From Acinetobacter sp. BY419 (GTDB lineage: Bacteria > Pseudomonadota > Gammaproteobacteria > Pseudomonadales > Moraxellaceae), in NCBI RefSeq assembly GCF_019038395.1, contig NZ_JAGFXZ010000023.1:1-52565 (forward strand): DNA of 52,565 bases. The letters are read 5' to 3'. The notes under the pieces were generated by a model, which saw only the letters and a program-made list of their open reading frames with translations, did no database searches and had not been told where the DNA came from. Of the stretch, positions 1 through 7,809 are shown piece after piece (position 1 is the stretch's first letter; the number at the start of each line of letters is the position of its first letter). Both the position numbers and the translations under genes were made by a program.

Positions 1-1817
1 TGAGGATCAGAAAGCTTGTTTGAATCGATGTATTTCATCCGCAGATTATGCACGAATGCTAAGAAATCTGGAGTGCAAATATTAACCAAAAGAAGATCGT
101 TTTTTGATTTATGAAAGAGATCTATTATATATCTCGATTTTAATCCATCCAGCGCATTCATTGCATTTCTATATTCAATCTTTAAAATTTGATTCAAAAA
201 ATGTATAGATTCCAAAGAGTTTAAGATTGGATAATCATAATATTTATTGGTTATCTGTTGATAAAACTCATAACTATCATGCTCCATTAAAGATAATAGT
301 TCTTCTACTCTTTCTGTATCTTTTTCAACATATTTATCTTCGTATGCTTGAGAAATATTCTTTAAAAATTCGTGAAATATAGGAAGTTCCCGTGCATAAA
401 GTCCATATCCTCCAGATTCATCCCTGATGTCGAAATATCTTAATTTTTTAACATTTTCTCCTAAACTGACAACTTTTTTAAATTGCTCAACAGCTAATAT
501 CAAAACATTTTCAATTGAAAAATGAATTAATTTTTTCTCTTTAAAGTAAACCAACATACTAACTGATTGTAATATATCAGTAACATTCGTCAATTCTGAT
601 TTTTCAATACTTACTTTAGCCTCTTTCACTAATTCTTTAAACTTTACATCACTTAAATTTAAGTAATGCCATAATTTATACCAAGTCGGTTGTTCTTCTT
701 TGAATCTAAAATATGCTTCATACAATTCTTTATTAATTATTTCATCATCAATAATATTTTTATTCAAAATATTTTCCCATAATTTTTTAGAAAAAATATA
801 TTCCTTTAAGCTTATTTGATACTTTTTTTGAAATTTTTGTGCATCATCCCCAACAAAACTTAAAAGATGCTGTAATGCCCTCTTACGCTTTTCATCATCT
901 GTAACAGGTTCTTTTTCATCGAATTTAAAATTCAAAATCTCCTTATTAAATCTTCCTTTCTTGTTTTCTAATGAAAGAATCAAAAAGGCTTTTATAACTT
1001 TTTCAAAAATTTCATAATCAAAATTTTCCTTATATTCAAAATATTCCTTTTTATAGAAACGTTCAAAAGCAAAAATTGTCTGCTTAAAAGATCTTAAATT
1101 TTTATATCCAACCTGATTAAATGTTTGTTTAATTAAATCTAATTTTGAATTTAGAAGAGTTTTTAATTCTGTACCTTCAACTTCTTGAAGAATACTCTGA
1201 ATGGCTAAATCTTGATCTTCAATATAGCGAAAGGTTGCACCTATAAGTTTTTCTTTTTTTCTAGCATATTCATCATTATCTTTAATTTCTTCTTCATTCG
1301 ACACAATAAGTGTTTTAATATTTTCTTGTTCTACAAAGTAATTAATATAGCCAAGTACCTCTTCTTTTTTTAACTCACAACGCTCTAAGTCATCAAAAAC
1401 TAAAATGAAGTTATCATTAATTTTTAAATAATCTGGTAACTCAATTTTGGGAATCCTCCCTGAGATGCTTCCATCTGATTTACTATCACCATCTAAATCA
1501 ATTTTTACAGTTGCTTTCAGTGTCCCTTTTAAAATTTGACCTGCTAATTTTGCACCTTTACTACCAAGTATTGGATGAATACTTTTAAAAATAGCCTCAT
1601 CAATCAAAGAGGTTTTAGTAATTCCATTTAAGCTCACATAACAGATCTTTTTTCCCTGGTCTTCTTTCTTTTCTAGATATTGTTTTACAAACCATGTCTT
1701 CCCACTTCCCCATGCTCCGTTCAATAACACAGCATATTCGAAATTCTTTTTCCCATCGAAGTAATAGTCTAAATATTCTTCAATATGTTTGTTTGGCTCT
1801 GAAATATAGTTAGACAT
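1..1817 (-). CDS. KAP-family P-loop NTPase (3' end outside window)
   Basis: Reading from an ATG at 1817 toward the left edge gives 605 codons with no stop, so the C-terminus lies outside the window. A Walker A motif (GAWGSGKT, residues 34-41) and a Walker B motif (ILVFDDLE, near residue 140) are directly visible, followed by a long, charged, helix-rich region with no recognisable domain. This order matches KAP-type P-loop NTPases, a STAND-like group in which many members, usually on islands, act in phage defence. Base composition is markedly more AT-rich than the nuo and nrd genes further along, which suggests acquisition by transfer. I see no membrane segments in the visible part, so a cytoplasmic ATPase is likely. 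The partner genes, if any, would lie to the left. The NTPase call is firm; the defence role is inference. Confidence 0.8.
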   Translation of the reverse strand, partial: MSNYISEPNKHIEEYLDYYFDGKKNFEYAVLLNGAWGSGKTWFVKQYLEKKEDQGKKICYVSLNGITKTSLIDEAIFKSIHPILGSKGAKLAGQILKGTLKATVKIDLDGDSKSDGSISGRIPKIELPDYLKINDNFILVFDDLERCELKKEEVLGYINYFVEQENIKTLIVSNEEEIKDNDEYARKKEKLIGATFRYIEDQDLAIQSILQEVEGTELKTLLNSKLDLIKQTFNQVGYKNLRSFKQTIFAFERFYKKEYFEYKENFDYEIFEKVIKAFLILSLENKKGRFNKEILNFKFDEKEPVTDDEKRKRALQHLLSFVGDDAQKFQKKYQISLKEYIFSKKLWENILNKNIIDDEIINKELYEAYFRFKEEQPTWYKLWHYLNLSDVKFKELVKEAKVSIEKSELTNVTDILQSVSMLVYFKEKKLIHFSIENVLILAVEQFKKVVSLGENVKKLRYFDIRDESGGYGLYARELPIFHEFLKNISQAYEDKYVEKDTERVEELLSLMEHDSYEFYQQITNKYYDYPILNSLESIHFLNQILKIEYRNAMNALDGLKSRYIIDLFHKSKNDLLLVNICTPDFLAFVHNLRMKYIDSNKLSDP

Positions 1818-1931
1818 AGCTTAAATTTTGCTCTTTCTTAATTATGATGAATTCTTAAAATTAAAACCCAATGAAAAAAAATTCACAACATGATAAAAAC
1901 AATCTATTCCTTTAGAACTTATAAAAATCCT

Positions 1932-2120
1932 ATGAAAACTTTAAAACCCCTATTCCTCACACTCGCTCTAAGCACAGCTGCCATCACCACCCAAGCAGCT
2001 GAACCAACCACCATCGCTGCACCAAAACAAGTCGCTGGCTACTACCATCATCAAATCGGCAACACCAAAATCACCGCCCTAATTGATGGTACACACTATT
2101 TAAATCCATCTATGCTTTAA
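1932..2120 (+). pseudogene. N-terminal remnant of an MPH-like metallo-hydrolase
   Basis: A 62-codon frame starts at ATG 1932. It has a signal peptide (LFLTLALSTAAITTQAAE) and then the mature N-terminus of the intact hydrolase at 2564: KQVAGYYHHQIGN, then ITALIDGTHYL, compared with KQVPGYYQYSLGD and ITALLDGTNYL. It stops after NPSML, before any metal-binding motif, and a terminator hairpin follows at once. It therefore lacks the whole catalytic domain and is best read as the stub of a second, deleted copy. An upstream in-frame ATG at 1890 would add 14 residues but would put extra sequence ahead of a normal signal peptide. A secreted 62-aa peptide remains possible but is less likely. Confidence 0.7.
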
Positions 2121-2136
2121 GGCTTAATCAATACAG

Positions 2137-2166
2137 AAAAAAGCCCCTATCTCTAGAGGCTTTTTT
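2137..2166. terminator. Bidirectional intrinsic terminator
   Basis: The stem AAAAAAGCC/GGCTTTTTT has a small interior mismatch and A/T tracts on both sides. It lies between the hydrolase remnant (plus strand) and the small minus-strand gene ending at 2180, and could end both. Confidence 0.7.
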
Positions 2167-2179
2167 ATAGCTGGGTCGC

Positions 2180-2296
2180 TTAGCCTTGCAGCACAAATTC
2201 CCAAATTACATAACCCAGTCCAAAACCAATCAGCGCATATAAGGTAATGATGAAAAATACAAAGCTGGCATTGTTTTTTCTTTTCCAAAAACTCAT
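2180..2296 (-). CDS. 38-aa single-pass membrane microprotein
   Basis: ATG at 2296 to TAA at 2180 gives a 38-residue peptide. It has a short basic N-terminus (MSFWKRKNN), one hydrophobic helix (about residues 11-32) and a short tail ending VLQG. The basic N-terminus before a single helix is typical of small inner-membrane proteins. An AGG-type ribosome site lies about 9 bases upstream, and a hairpin terminator (2137-2166) follows the stop directly. I do not recognise a family. The position between two copies of a hydrolase gives no hint of function. A longer frame on the same strand overlaps this region in another phase but reads like noise (many Cys and Trp) and was not used. Confidence 0.5.
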   Translation of the reverse strand: MSFWKRKNNASFVFFIITLYALIGFGLGYVIWEFVLQG

Positions 2297-2563
2297 ATCG
2301 ATACCTAAAGCTGTTCCTAATGCCCCATGTTAACCAGCTTTTTATAAAAAGTGAAATACATCTAAGCATTTTATTTATAATAATATTTTTATAAAAACCA
2401 GTTTCTTTAATTTCAAAAAATCAATATACAGATTCAGATTGAATTTTTAGTACAGATGCTAAATCATCATTTCGATTTTAAAAAATGGTAAATATATTCA
2501 TATTCTTTTTTGCTAACATCCGTGCTAATACATAGAATTGACTTTAATTACATAAGAATAGCC

Positions 2564-3544
2564 ATGAAATACTTTACATCATCGCTCATCATGTCACTGC
2601 TTGCTCTAGGCACAATGGCTGGTATTTCTCAAACCCACGCACAAACCATTTCCAGCGTACCACAACAAAAGCAGGTTCCCGGATACTATCAGTACAGTTT
2701 GGGCGATTACCAGATTACTGCTCTGCTGGATGGAACCAATTATTTATCTAAAGCCTTGTTTAAAAATATTCCTGAAGCAGAGGTTAACCAGATTTTAAAA
2801 AAATATTATGTTGATCAAGCCAAAGGCATCCAGACTTCAGTCAACGCTTTCCTCGTAAATACGGGCAAAGAACTAATCCTGGTCGATAGCGGTGCTTCAA
2901 GTTGTAATGGACCCAACTTTGGATCTATTTATTCAAATTTACAGGCATCGGGTCAAAAGCCTGAACAAGTAAATACGATCTTATTAACTCATTTACATCC
3001 TGATCATGTGTGCGGGATTAGCAATAACGGCACTGCCAACTTCCCGAATGCAACAGTGTATGTATCTCAAGCTGAACTGGATTTCTGGATGAATCCCAAA
3101 ACAGTAGAAAAACTACCAAAAGCAAAGCAGGCCGGCTTTTTGGCTACAGTCGATAAAATAAAGAAAGCCATCGCACCTTATCAAGCCAAGAATCAGCTAA
3201 AGACCTTCAAAGTTGGCGATAAAATCCATAATTTTGATGTGGTCAGCTCAGCTGGGCATACACCGGGCCATTTTGGTTTTAGCTTAAAATCACAAGGTCA
3301 GGAGATGGTGTTTATCGGGGATATTGTGCACTCCCATACACTTCAGTTTGATCGTCCACAAACTGCCGTTGACTTTGATGTCGACCCGAAACAGGCTGTT
3401 GAAACCCGTTTAAAATATTTTGCTGAATATGCCAAGAGTGGCCAGACGGTGGCTGCACCACATTTGCCATTCCCGGGGATTGGACATATTTATTCGTTAG
3501 ATAATAAAAGCTATCAGTGGATTCCGGTACATTTTAAAGATTAA
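2564..3544 (+). CDS. Secreted MBL-fold hydrolase, methyl parathion hydrolase-like
   Basis: From ATG 2564 this is a 326-aa protein with a signal peptide (about residues 1-27, ending THAQT), so it is probably periplasmic. Metallo-beta-lactamase-fold metal ligands are visible: THLHPDH (HxHxDH), the His of GHTPGHFGF, the Asp of GDIVH, and a late His in PHLPFPGIGH. The mature start (VPGYYQYSLGDYQITALLDG), the FPNA and DFW motifs and the ending LPFPGIGHI match from memory the methyl parathion hydrolase/OPHC2 group, a family with organophosphate hydrolase and often lactonase or esterase activity. The natural substrate cannot be read from sequence. An upstream in-frame ATG (2510) would bury the signal peptide, so 2564 is preferred. 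A truncated paralog lies just upstream (1932). Confidence 0.85.
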   Translation: MKYFTSSLIMSLLALGTMAGISQTHAQTISSVPQQKQVPGYYQYSLGDYQITALLDGTNYLSKALFKNIPEAEVNQILKKYYVDQAKGIQTSVNAFLVNTGKELILVDSGASSCNGPNFGSIYSNLQASGQKPEQVNTILLTHLHPDHVCGISNNGTANFPNATVYVSQAELDFWMNPKTVEKLPKAKQAGFLATVDKIKKAIAPYQAKNQLKTFKVGDKIHNFDVVSSAGHTPGHFGFSLKSQGQEMVFIGDIVHSHTLQFDRPQTAVDFDVDPKQAVETRLKYFAEYAKSGQTVAAPHLPFPGIGHIYSLDNKSYQWIPVHFKD

Positions 3545-3575
3545 TTTAAGACTCTCATAGTTTTGTTCTAGTCCA

Positions 3576-3603
3576 GAAACCCCAAAACTTTGGGGTTTCA
3601 TTT
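3576..3603 (+). terminator. Intrinsic terminator of the hydrolase gene
   Basis: GAAACCCCAAA and TTGGGGTTTC form a near-perfect stem around a 3-base loop, 30 bases after the hydrolase stop, followed by a T-rich run. Confidence 0.75.
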
Positions 3604-3994
3604 ATTTCATACATCGCTAGGCAACAGTTCTTATCTTTTCTTATTCTTCCAAGAAGTAGTTACTCTTTCATTAAATCTGATATTTCACTTAATTTTGTAA
3701 ATTTTTTCTTAAAAATCATGTCACATCGAATGTGCATTTTTAGCACATATTTTTAATCCTCAATATACTGCAATAAATTTAAATATTTAAAAAACAAACT
3801 ATAATTTCAAACTTTAACTTTTCTTAGCATATCTTGGTTTGGTGCAAATAAATAGCAACGTGCTTTATATCGAGTCTTATCCATTTAACGAAATTCTTCA
3901 TCAAAATTCCCCTCGCTTTCCTCTCTTTTACAATCAATTTGCCGCCATATACTGATTTCTTTTTGTGATTTTATGCACCAGATTGGAACGCTCA
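3604..3994. other. AT-rich gene-free stretch
   Basis: About 390 bases of AT-rich sequence lie between the hydrolase terminator and the start of the amt pseudogene. I see no supported gene, RNA or repeat. It may hold the former amt promoter, but I cannot pick out a convincing site. Confidence 0.5.
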
Positions 3995-4829
3995 ATGCAA
4001 AATATAGACGTGTTATTTCTCCTTCTCGATGCAGTTTTAGTACTTGCCATGCATGCTGGATTTGCTTTTTCGAGCTTGGAACAGTTCGACATAAAAACCA
4101 GGTCAATGCCTTAAGTAAAATTCTAAGCGACTTTGCCATTTCTGCGATCACCTATTTTTAGTGGGCGACTATATTGCCTAAGGTCAACACTTTTTCCATG
4201 ATGCTTCAACCTTGTCTGCCGATCACGGCTACAATCTGATGCGCTGCTTTTTCCTGTTGACCTTTGCCGTAGCAATTCCAGCGTATCTCGGGAGAGATTG
4301 CCAAACGCGCCAAAATGCGTTCACAGGCTTTGGCCACCCTCTTTCTGGTTGCGCTGATCTATCCTTTTTTCGAAGAGATGATCTGGAATGGCAACCTTGG
4401 TTTTCAGGAGTGGCTGACCCATACATTTGGTGCCAGTTTTCATGATTTTGCCGGCTCAGTTGTCGTTCATGCAATGGGCGACTGGATTGCACTGGCCGCA
4501 GTCATACTACTTGGTGCGCCTCATGGCCGTTACAAAAAAGATGGTCGAATCACCGCGCATCCCCCTTCATCGATTCCTTTTTTGGCTTTGGGTTCGTGGA
4601 TTCTGATTGTTGGCTGGTTCGGTTTCAATGTGATGAGCGCCTTGATGCCATATCTGGACTGGTCGCTATTAACTCTTTGATGGCTATGATCGATGGTTTT
4701 TTATTATATGGCCTGCTTAAGGTCTTGCTAGGTATTCACCTGACTGAGGAAGAAGAGTTCAACGGTGCAGATTTGTCGATCCATCGTATTTCTGCCCATT
4801 CAGAAGAAAATATTTTTTTATTGATATAA
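3995..4829 (+). pseudogene. amt: Ammonium transporter (Amt family), frameshifted and deleted
   Basis: Pieces of an Amt/AmtB channel appear in order but in different frames. They are: an N-terminus from ATG 3995 (LFLLLDAVLVLAMHAGFAF), ELGTVRHKNQVNALSKIL near 4070-4125, a GQHFFHD-SADHGYNLMRCFF segment near 4180-4250, FAGSVVVHAMGDW and WILIVGWFGFN near 4447-4630, and the C-terminal IDGFLLYGLLKVLLGIHLTE followed by FNGADLSIHRIS near 4690-4800. At least three small indels break the 5' half. A deletion joins the GWFGFN region to the end, removing several helices. An intact Amt has about 400-450 residues; only about 270 codons' worth remain. The product cannot be functional. The 3' end keeps its terminator. 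The glnK partner often found beside amt is absent here. Confidence 0.85.
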
Positions 4830-4830
4830 G

Positions 4831-4858
4831 AAAAGCCTCTACGAAAAGAGGCTTTTTT
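4831..4858. terminator. Bidirectional intrinsic terminator
   Basis: AAAAGCCTCT and AGAGGCTTTT pair around a short loop with T/A tracts on both sides. It sits between the amt pseudogene (plus) and the end of the DUF799 gene (minus) and serves convergent transcription. Confidence 0.8.
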
Positions 4859-4870
4859 AAGCATATAGTA

Positions 4871-5545
4871 TTAAGGATTTAATGAGCTTTGCTCAAAATT
4901 TAGTGAGCGAGGTCCATATAGCAAACCCTTCTGTTGTGGCAAACGGGGGGTATATAGTAAATGACTAACTGTTCCTGATAATACATATGCTTTATCAGTA
5001 AGATGATTAGATATCTGATCTACTAAAGCTCCAACTAATACACCAACTAATCCTGCATTGCTATTATTATTAGCAAGCTGTTGTTTCTCTGTTCCTTCCC
5101 AAAGTAATTCACCTGTTTTTAGATCAACTAGCTTTGCTTCAACTGCGACTGTAGCTACAGTTTGAATTACTTGATACTTAGAACCATATTCCTTAACTTT
5201 AATATAAAGTGCCGCGTCTGCACCAAAAATTTCCTTTAATTTTTGTGGACTCACCATCTGAGCATCAGAGCCATTGTAAACACCATTTTCTTTAAACATG
5301 GTATCTACTACGCTTATAGGAAAAACATAATAACCAGCTTCTGCAATTGGAACTGTTACTGTTGACCAATAACTATAAGAGGCTCGTGTATCCGGTGATT
5401 CATTTACAGGGGGCATTACCAGAATAGATTTTGGCATATGGGCTGTATAGCTGCTCAAATCACGCGTGTTTTGAGGCGCCATAGTACAGCCTGTAAATAA
5501 TATTGCTACAGTAGCTAACACGAATAAATGTTTCAAATTTCTCAT
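4871..5545 (-). CDS. DUF799 (GNA1162-like) lipoprotein
   Basis: This 224-aa protein has a lipoprotein signal ending at the lipobox FTGC (Cys 20). The body carries the ILVMPPVNESPDTRA segment and a GADAALYIKVKEYG strand region that I associate with DUF799/GNA1162, putative outer-membrane lipoproteins of Neisseria and other proteobacteria. It is the last gene of a three-gene operon: its ATG overlaps the stop of the DUF4810 gene by four bases (5542-5545), and the CsgG-like gene comes first. The three lipoproteins probably work together at the outer membrane, possibly as an export or trans-envelope complex, but the substrate is unknown. A bidirectional terminator follows (4831-4858). Confidence 0.85.
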   Translation of the reverse strand: MRNLKHLFVLATVAILFTGCTMAPQNTRDLSSYTAHMPKSILVMPPVNESPDTRASYSYWSTVTVPIAEAGYYVFPISVVDTMFKENGVYNGSDAQMVSPQKLKEIFGADAALYIKVKEYGSKYQVIQTVATVAVEAKLVDLKTGELLWEGTEKQQLANNNSNAGLVGVLVGALVDQISNHLTDKAYVLSGTVSHLLYTPRLPQQKGLLYGPRSLNFEQSSLNP

Positions 5546-5919
5546 TTTTTCGCTTCCATTACACTTGAACCTGTCATTTTTTGCAATAGGCGATCCATTA
5601 AAATCGTTGACTCAGGATAAACTTGTCGCTCTAATTCAAAGTATTCAGTTGCACGTATGCCATTATTAATATTCAGGTTTAATAAACCTAAATGTGCATA
5701 TAGACCTGGTGGAACTGCCGCATTTTTTGCTTTCGCTTTCTCAATATCTTTTTCAAGCTTAATAATCTGCTCTTGCGGAGAAACCTTTTCTGGCACAGTT
5801 AGAAGTAAATATGTTTGCTGTGGATACTGTCCCCAGCTATATAGTGGTTTTGGTGCGCTTACACATCCGACTAGACTTAGCGAAACTAAGCCTCCCACTA
5901 ATAAGAATAATTTTTTCAT
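5542..5919 (-). CDS. DUF4810 lipoprotein
   Basis: This 125-aa protein has a lipobox (SLVGC, Cys 19) and a small helical body with YSWGQYPQQTYLLL near the N-terminus and a TPR-like middle (GLYAHLGLLNLNINNG). That pattern is characteristic of DUF4810 proteins, which usually lie between CsgG-like and DUF799 genes, as here. It starts 12 bases after the CsgG-like stop and overlaps the DUF799 start by four bases, so translation is probably coupled. It is likely an outer-membrane-anchored periplasmic partner of the CsgG-like protein. The biochemical role is unknown. Confidence 0.85.
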   Translation of the reverse strand: MKKLFLLVGGLVSLSLVGCVSAPKPLYSWGQYPQQTYLLLTVPEKVSPQEQIIKLEKDIEKAKAKNAAVPPGLYAHLGLLNLNINNGIRATEYFELERQVYPESTILMDRLLQKMTGSSVMEAKK

Positions 5920-5931
5920 GATTCAAACCTA

Positions 5932-6606
5932 TTATTTGTTAGACCATTTATTGGTTTGAATATCGAGTACAAGGTTATTCACTGCTTCACGTACAGCCAA
6001 ATCTAAAACTTTCCCATTAAGTGTGGAATCATAAGAAGCTGATGAACCAAAACCTAGTACCTCTCGCTCACTAAGTCCATACTCACCTGCTCCCTGAACA
6101 GAATGAACTACTTCAGCTGTTTTTACATCTACAATATTTAAATTAACTTTGGCATAAGCAATTTGAGTTTTACCACGACCCAATACACCAAAAAATTGAT
6201 GATCACCAACTTCTTTACGGCCAAATTCGGATACATCACCTGTAAGTACATAACGTGCACCTTTAATAGATTGTGATGTTTTATTAAAACCAGACTCTTG
6301 TTGAAGTTCAGATAAATTATCTCGATTAAGAACAGAAAAGTAGCCTGATTGCTGTAAATGTGTTTCTAAAATAGTCTTAGCTTGACCACCTAAACGATCA
6401 ACATTGTCTGAAAAAATGCCTCGCATATAACTCGAACGGTTATCAAACTTACCAATTGATACTGGAGTTTTAACACCATTATATTTAATAGCCGCAGTCG
6501 CAGCGCTTACTTGTGGAGCTTGAATTGTTTTAGAAGTCTCTGTAGTAGAACAAGCAGTAAAAGTTAAACACCCCAAAGCAGTAATTAAGAGTCTTTTATT
6601 CGACAT
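5932..6606 (-). CDS. CsgG/HfaB-family lipoprotein
   Basis: This 224-aa lipoprotein (lipobox FTACS, Cys 19) shows the CsgG-type fold signature: VSIGKFDNRSSYMRG, an ILETHLQQSGYFSVLNRDNL segment, the ARYVLTGDVSEFGR strand and the NLNIVDVKTAEVVHSVQGAG stretch. CsgG proteins form outer-membrane pores that secrete curli subunits, and HfaB homologues anchor holdfasts. Here no curli subunit genes are nearby, and the partners are DUF4810 and DUF799. It is the first gene of the operon, with a good ribosome site (AGAGGGATG) before ATG 6606. The cargo is unknown, and a non-pore periplasmic role is also possible. Confidence 0.85.
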   Translation of the reverse strand: MSNKRLLITALGCLTFTACSTTETSKTIQAPQVSAATAAIKYNGVKTPVSIGKFDNRSSYMRGIFSDNVDRLGGQAKTILETHLQQSGYFSVLNRDNLSELQQESGFNKTSQSIKGARYVLTGDVSEFGRKEVGDHQFFGVLGRGKTQIAYAKVNLNIVDVKTAEVVHSVQGAGEYGLSEREVLGFGSSASYDSTLNGKVLDLAVREAVNNLVLDIQTNKWSNK

Positions 6607-6712
6607 ATCATCCCTCTGATATTTGTATTTTAAAAAAAAGGAAATAATAACAATATTAATAAACTATTAGATACAAATGTAAAACAAAATTTTAAATTAT
6701 TTTACTTTTTAT

Positions 6713-7336
6713 TTACTTCATACCAAAGATCAGCTTTAAGCCAAGTACCGTCATAACTGCGCCTGCTGCGCGATCAAATAAAGCCTTAAACTTCAAGTAA
6801 ACACGACGTGGCTTTTCAGCAGAAAGCGCAACGGCCACCAGTGAGCACCAGCCAGCATCAATAAAGAAACATAAAATTGGCAAAGCAAAATAAAAATAAG
6901 TTGGAATTTCTTTCGGTAACAGCGCAGTAAAAATACTGGCCAACACAATTGCAATTTTAGGATTGGACAACTGTGTAATTAAGCCGGTGGTAAAAGCACG
7001 GCGCAAGGACATCTGTTTGGTAATGGCGGCATCTGCCTCAATCGGATCTTTGGCATGTTTAATAATTTTAAAAGCCAGCCAAAGTAAATAGAGACCACCA
7101 CAAATTTTTAAAGCCAGGTATGCCGAAGGTACTGCCAGTAAAAATGCCTGCAAACCGAGTACCGCCAGCAGACCAAAAATTGCCGCACCTAAACCAGTCC
7201 CCAATGCGGTAAATAAACCATGCTGACGTGAAATCGCAATTGAATTTTTGGCCACATAAATAGAAGTCGGCCCGGGACTCATTGCACCTAACATCAGGGC
7301 AAAAGCAATCGAGCCTAAAATCCAGAATGATTCCAC
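6713..7336 (-). CDS. LysE/RhtB-family amino-acid exporter
   Basis: This 207-aa, very hydrophobic protein has about six predicted helices and the N-terminal motif GAMSPGPTSIYVAKN, the hallmark of the LysE/RhtB family of inner-membrane amino-acid efflux carriers. A TTGLITQLSNPKIAIVLASI segment, also typical (the conserved NPK), lies in the middle. The start is read as GTG at 7336, because ATG alternatives would cut into the first helix. Substrates in this family are amino acids or derivatives such as homoserine, threonine, lysine or leucine, and cannot be told apart from sequence alone. It is apparently monocistronic. Confidence 0.9.
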   Translation of the reverse strand: MESFWILGSIAFALMLGAMSPGPTSIYVAKNSIAISRQHGLFTALGTGLGAAIFGLLAVLGLQAFLLAVPSAYLALKICGGLYLLWLAFKIIKHAKDPIEADAAITKQMSLRRAFTTGLITQLSNPKIAIVLASIFTALLPKEIPTYFYFALPILCFFIDAGWCSLVAVALSAEKPRRVYLKFKALFDRAAGAVMTVLGLKLIFGMK

Positions 7337-7441
7337 AAGATAACCTGACCTAAAAATTGAAGGGCTATTTTAAGCAAAAACCTGATTATTTGCTTTAATA
7401 ATTTCTGTATTTACCAGAATGATTGAACGCCAGGTTTTTAC

Positions 7442-7624
7442 TTAGCGTTTTAACTGATCCTGAGTACGTATTGACTTACCAGTTAATTGATAATCCTGAT
7501 CATGAACCGGCACACCGCCAATAATCATGGTCCGGGTTTCTGTCTTAGGCTTATTCATCGCATCATCACAGCCTGACAGACTGGGCAGTACGCTGACTAG
7601 AACAAAATAGGATAATATTTTCAT
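7442..7624 (-). CDS. Small lipoprotein, 60 aa
   Basis: ATG 7624 follows a strong ribosome site (GGAGGG, 7 bases upstream). The product has a short signal peptide ending in the lipobox SLSGC (Cys 19) and a polar 41-residue mature part rich in Lys, Thr and Gln. An in-frame ATG further upstream (7705) would add 27 residues without hydrophobic character and lacks a ribosome site. No family is recognised. It is a probable outer- or inner-membrane lipoprotein of unknown role, apparently transcribed alone. Confidence 0.65.
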   Translation of the reverse strand: MKILSYFVLVSVLPSLSGCDDAMNKPKTETRTMIIGGVPVHDQDYQLTGKSIRTQDQLKR

Positions 7625-7809
7625 TATTCTACCCTCCTTCAGGGGGCTTCCTATTCTTAGAGTGTAGCACTCTTGCTTAAATAACCAGCAGCATATTTGT
7701 GACATTCTGCGTCAAAATCTATGTCTAGCTACAGGAAATGATCTATTCTAAATCCCTGATTTTTATCTCCTTCGCTATAATGGCAAAATAACTGAGTGTC
7801 TTAATTTTT

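Noticed and set aside
2124..2369. 81-codon minus-strand frame around the microprotein at 2180.
   Set aside because: Different phase, Cys/Trp-rich and running through the terminator; the 38-aa frame is better supported.
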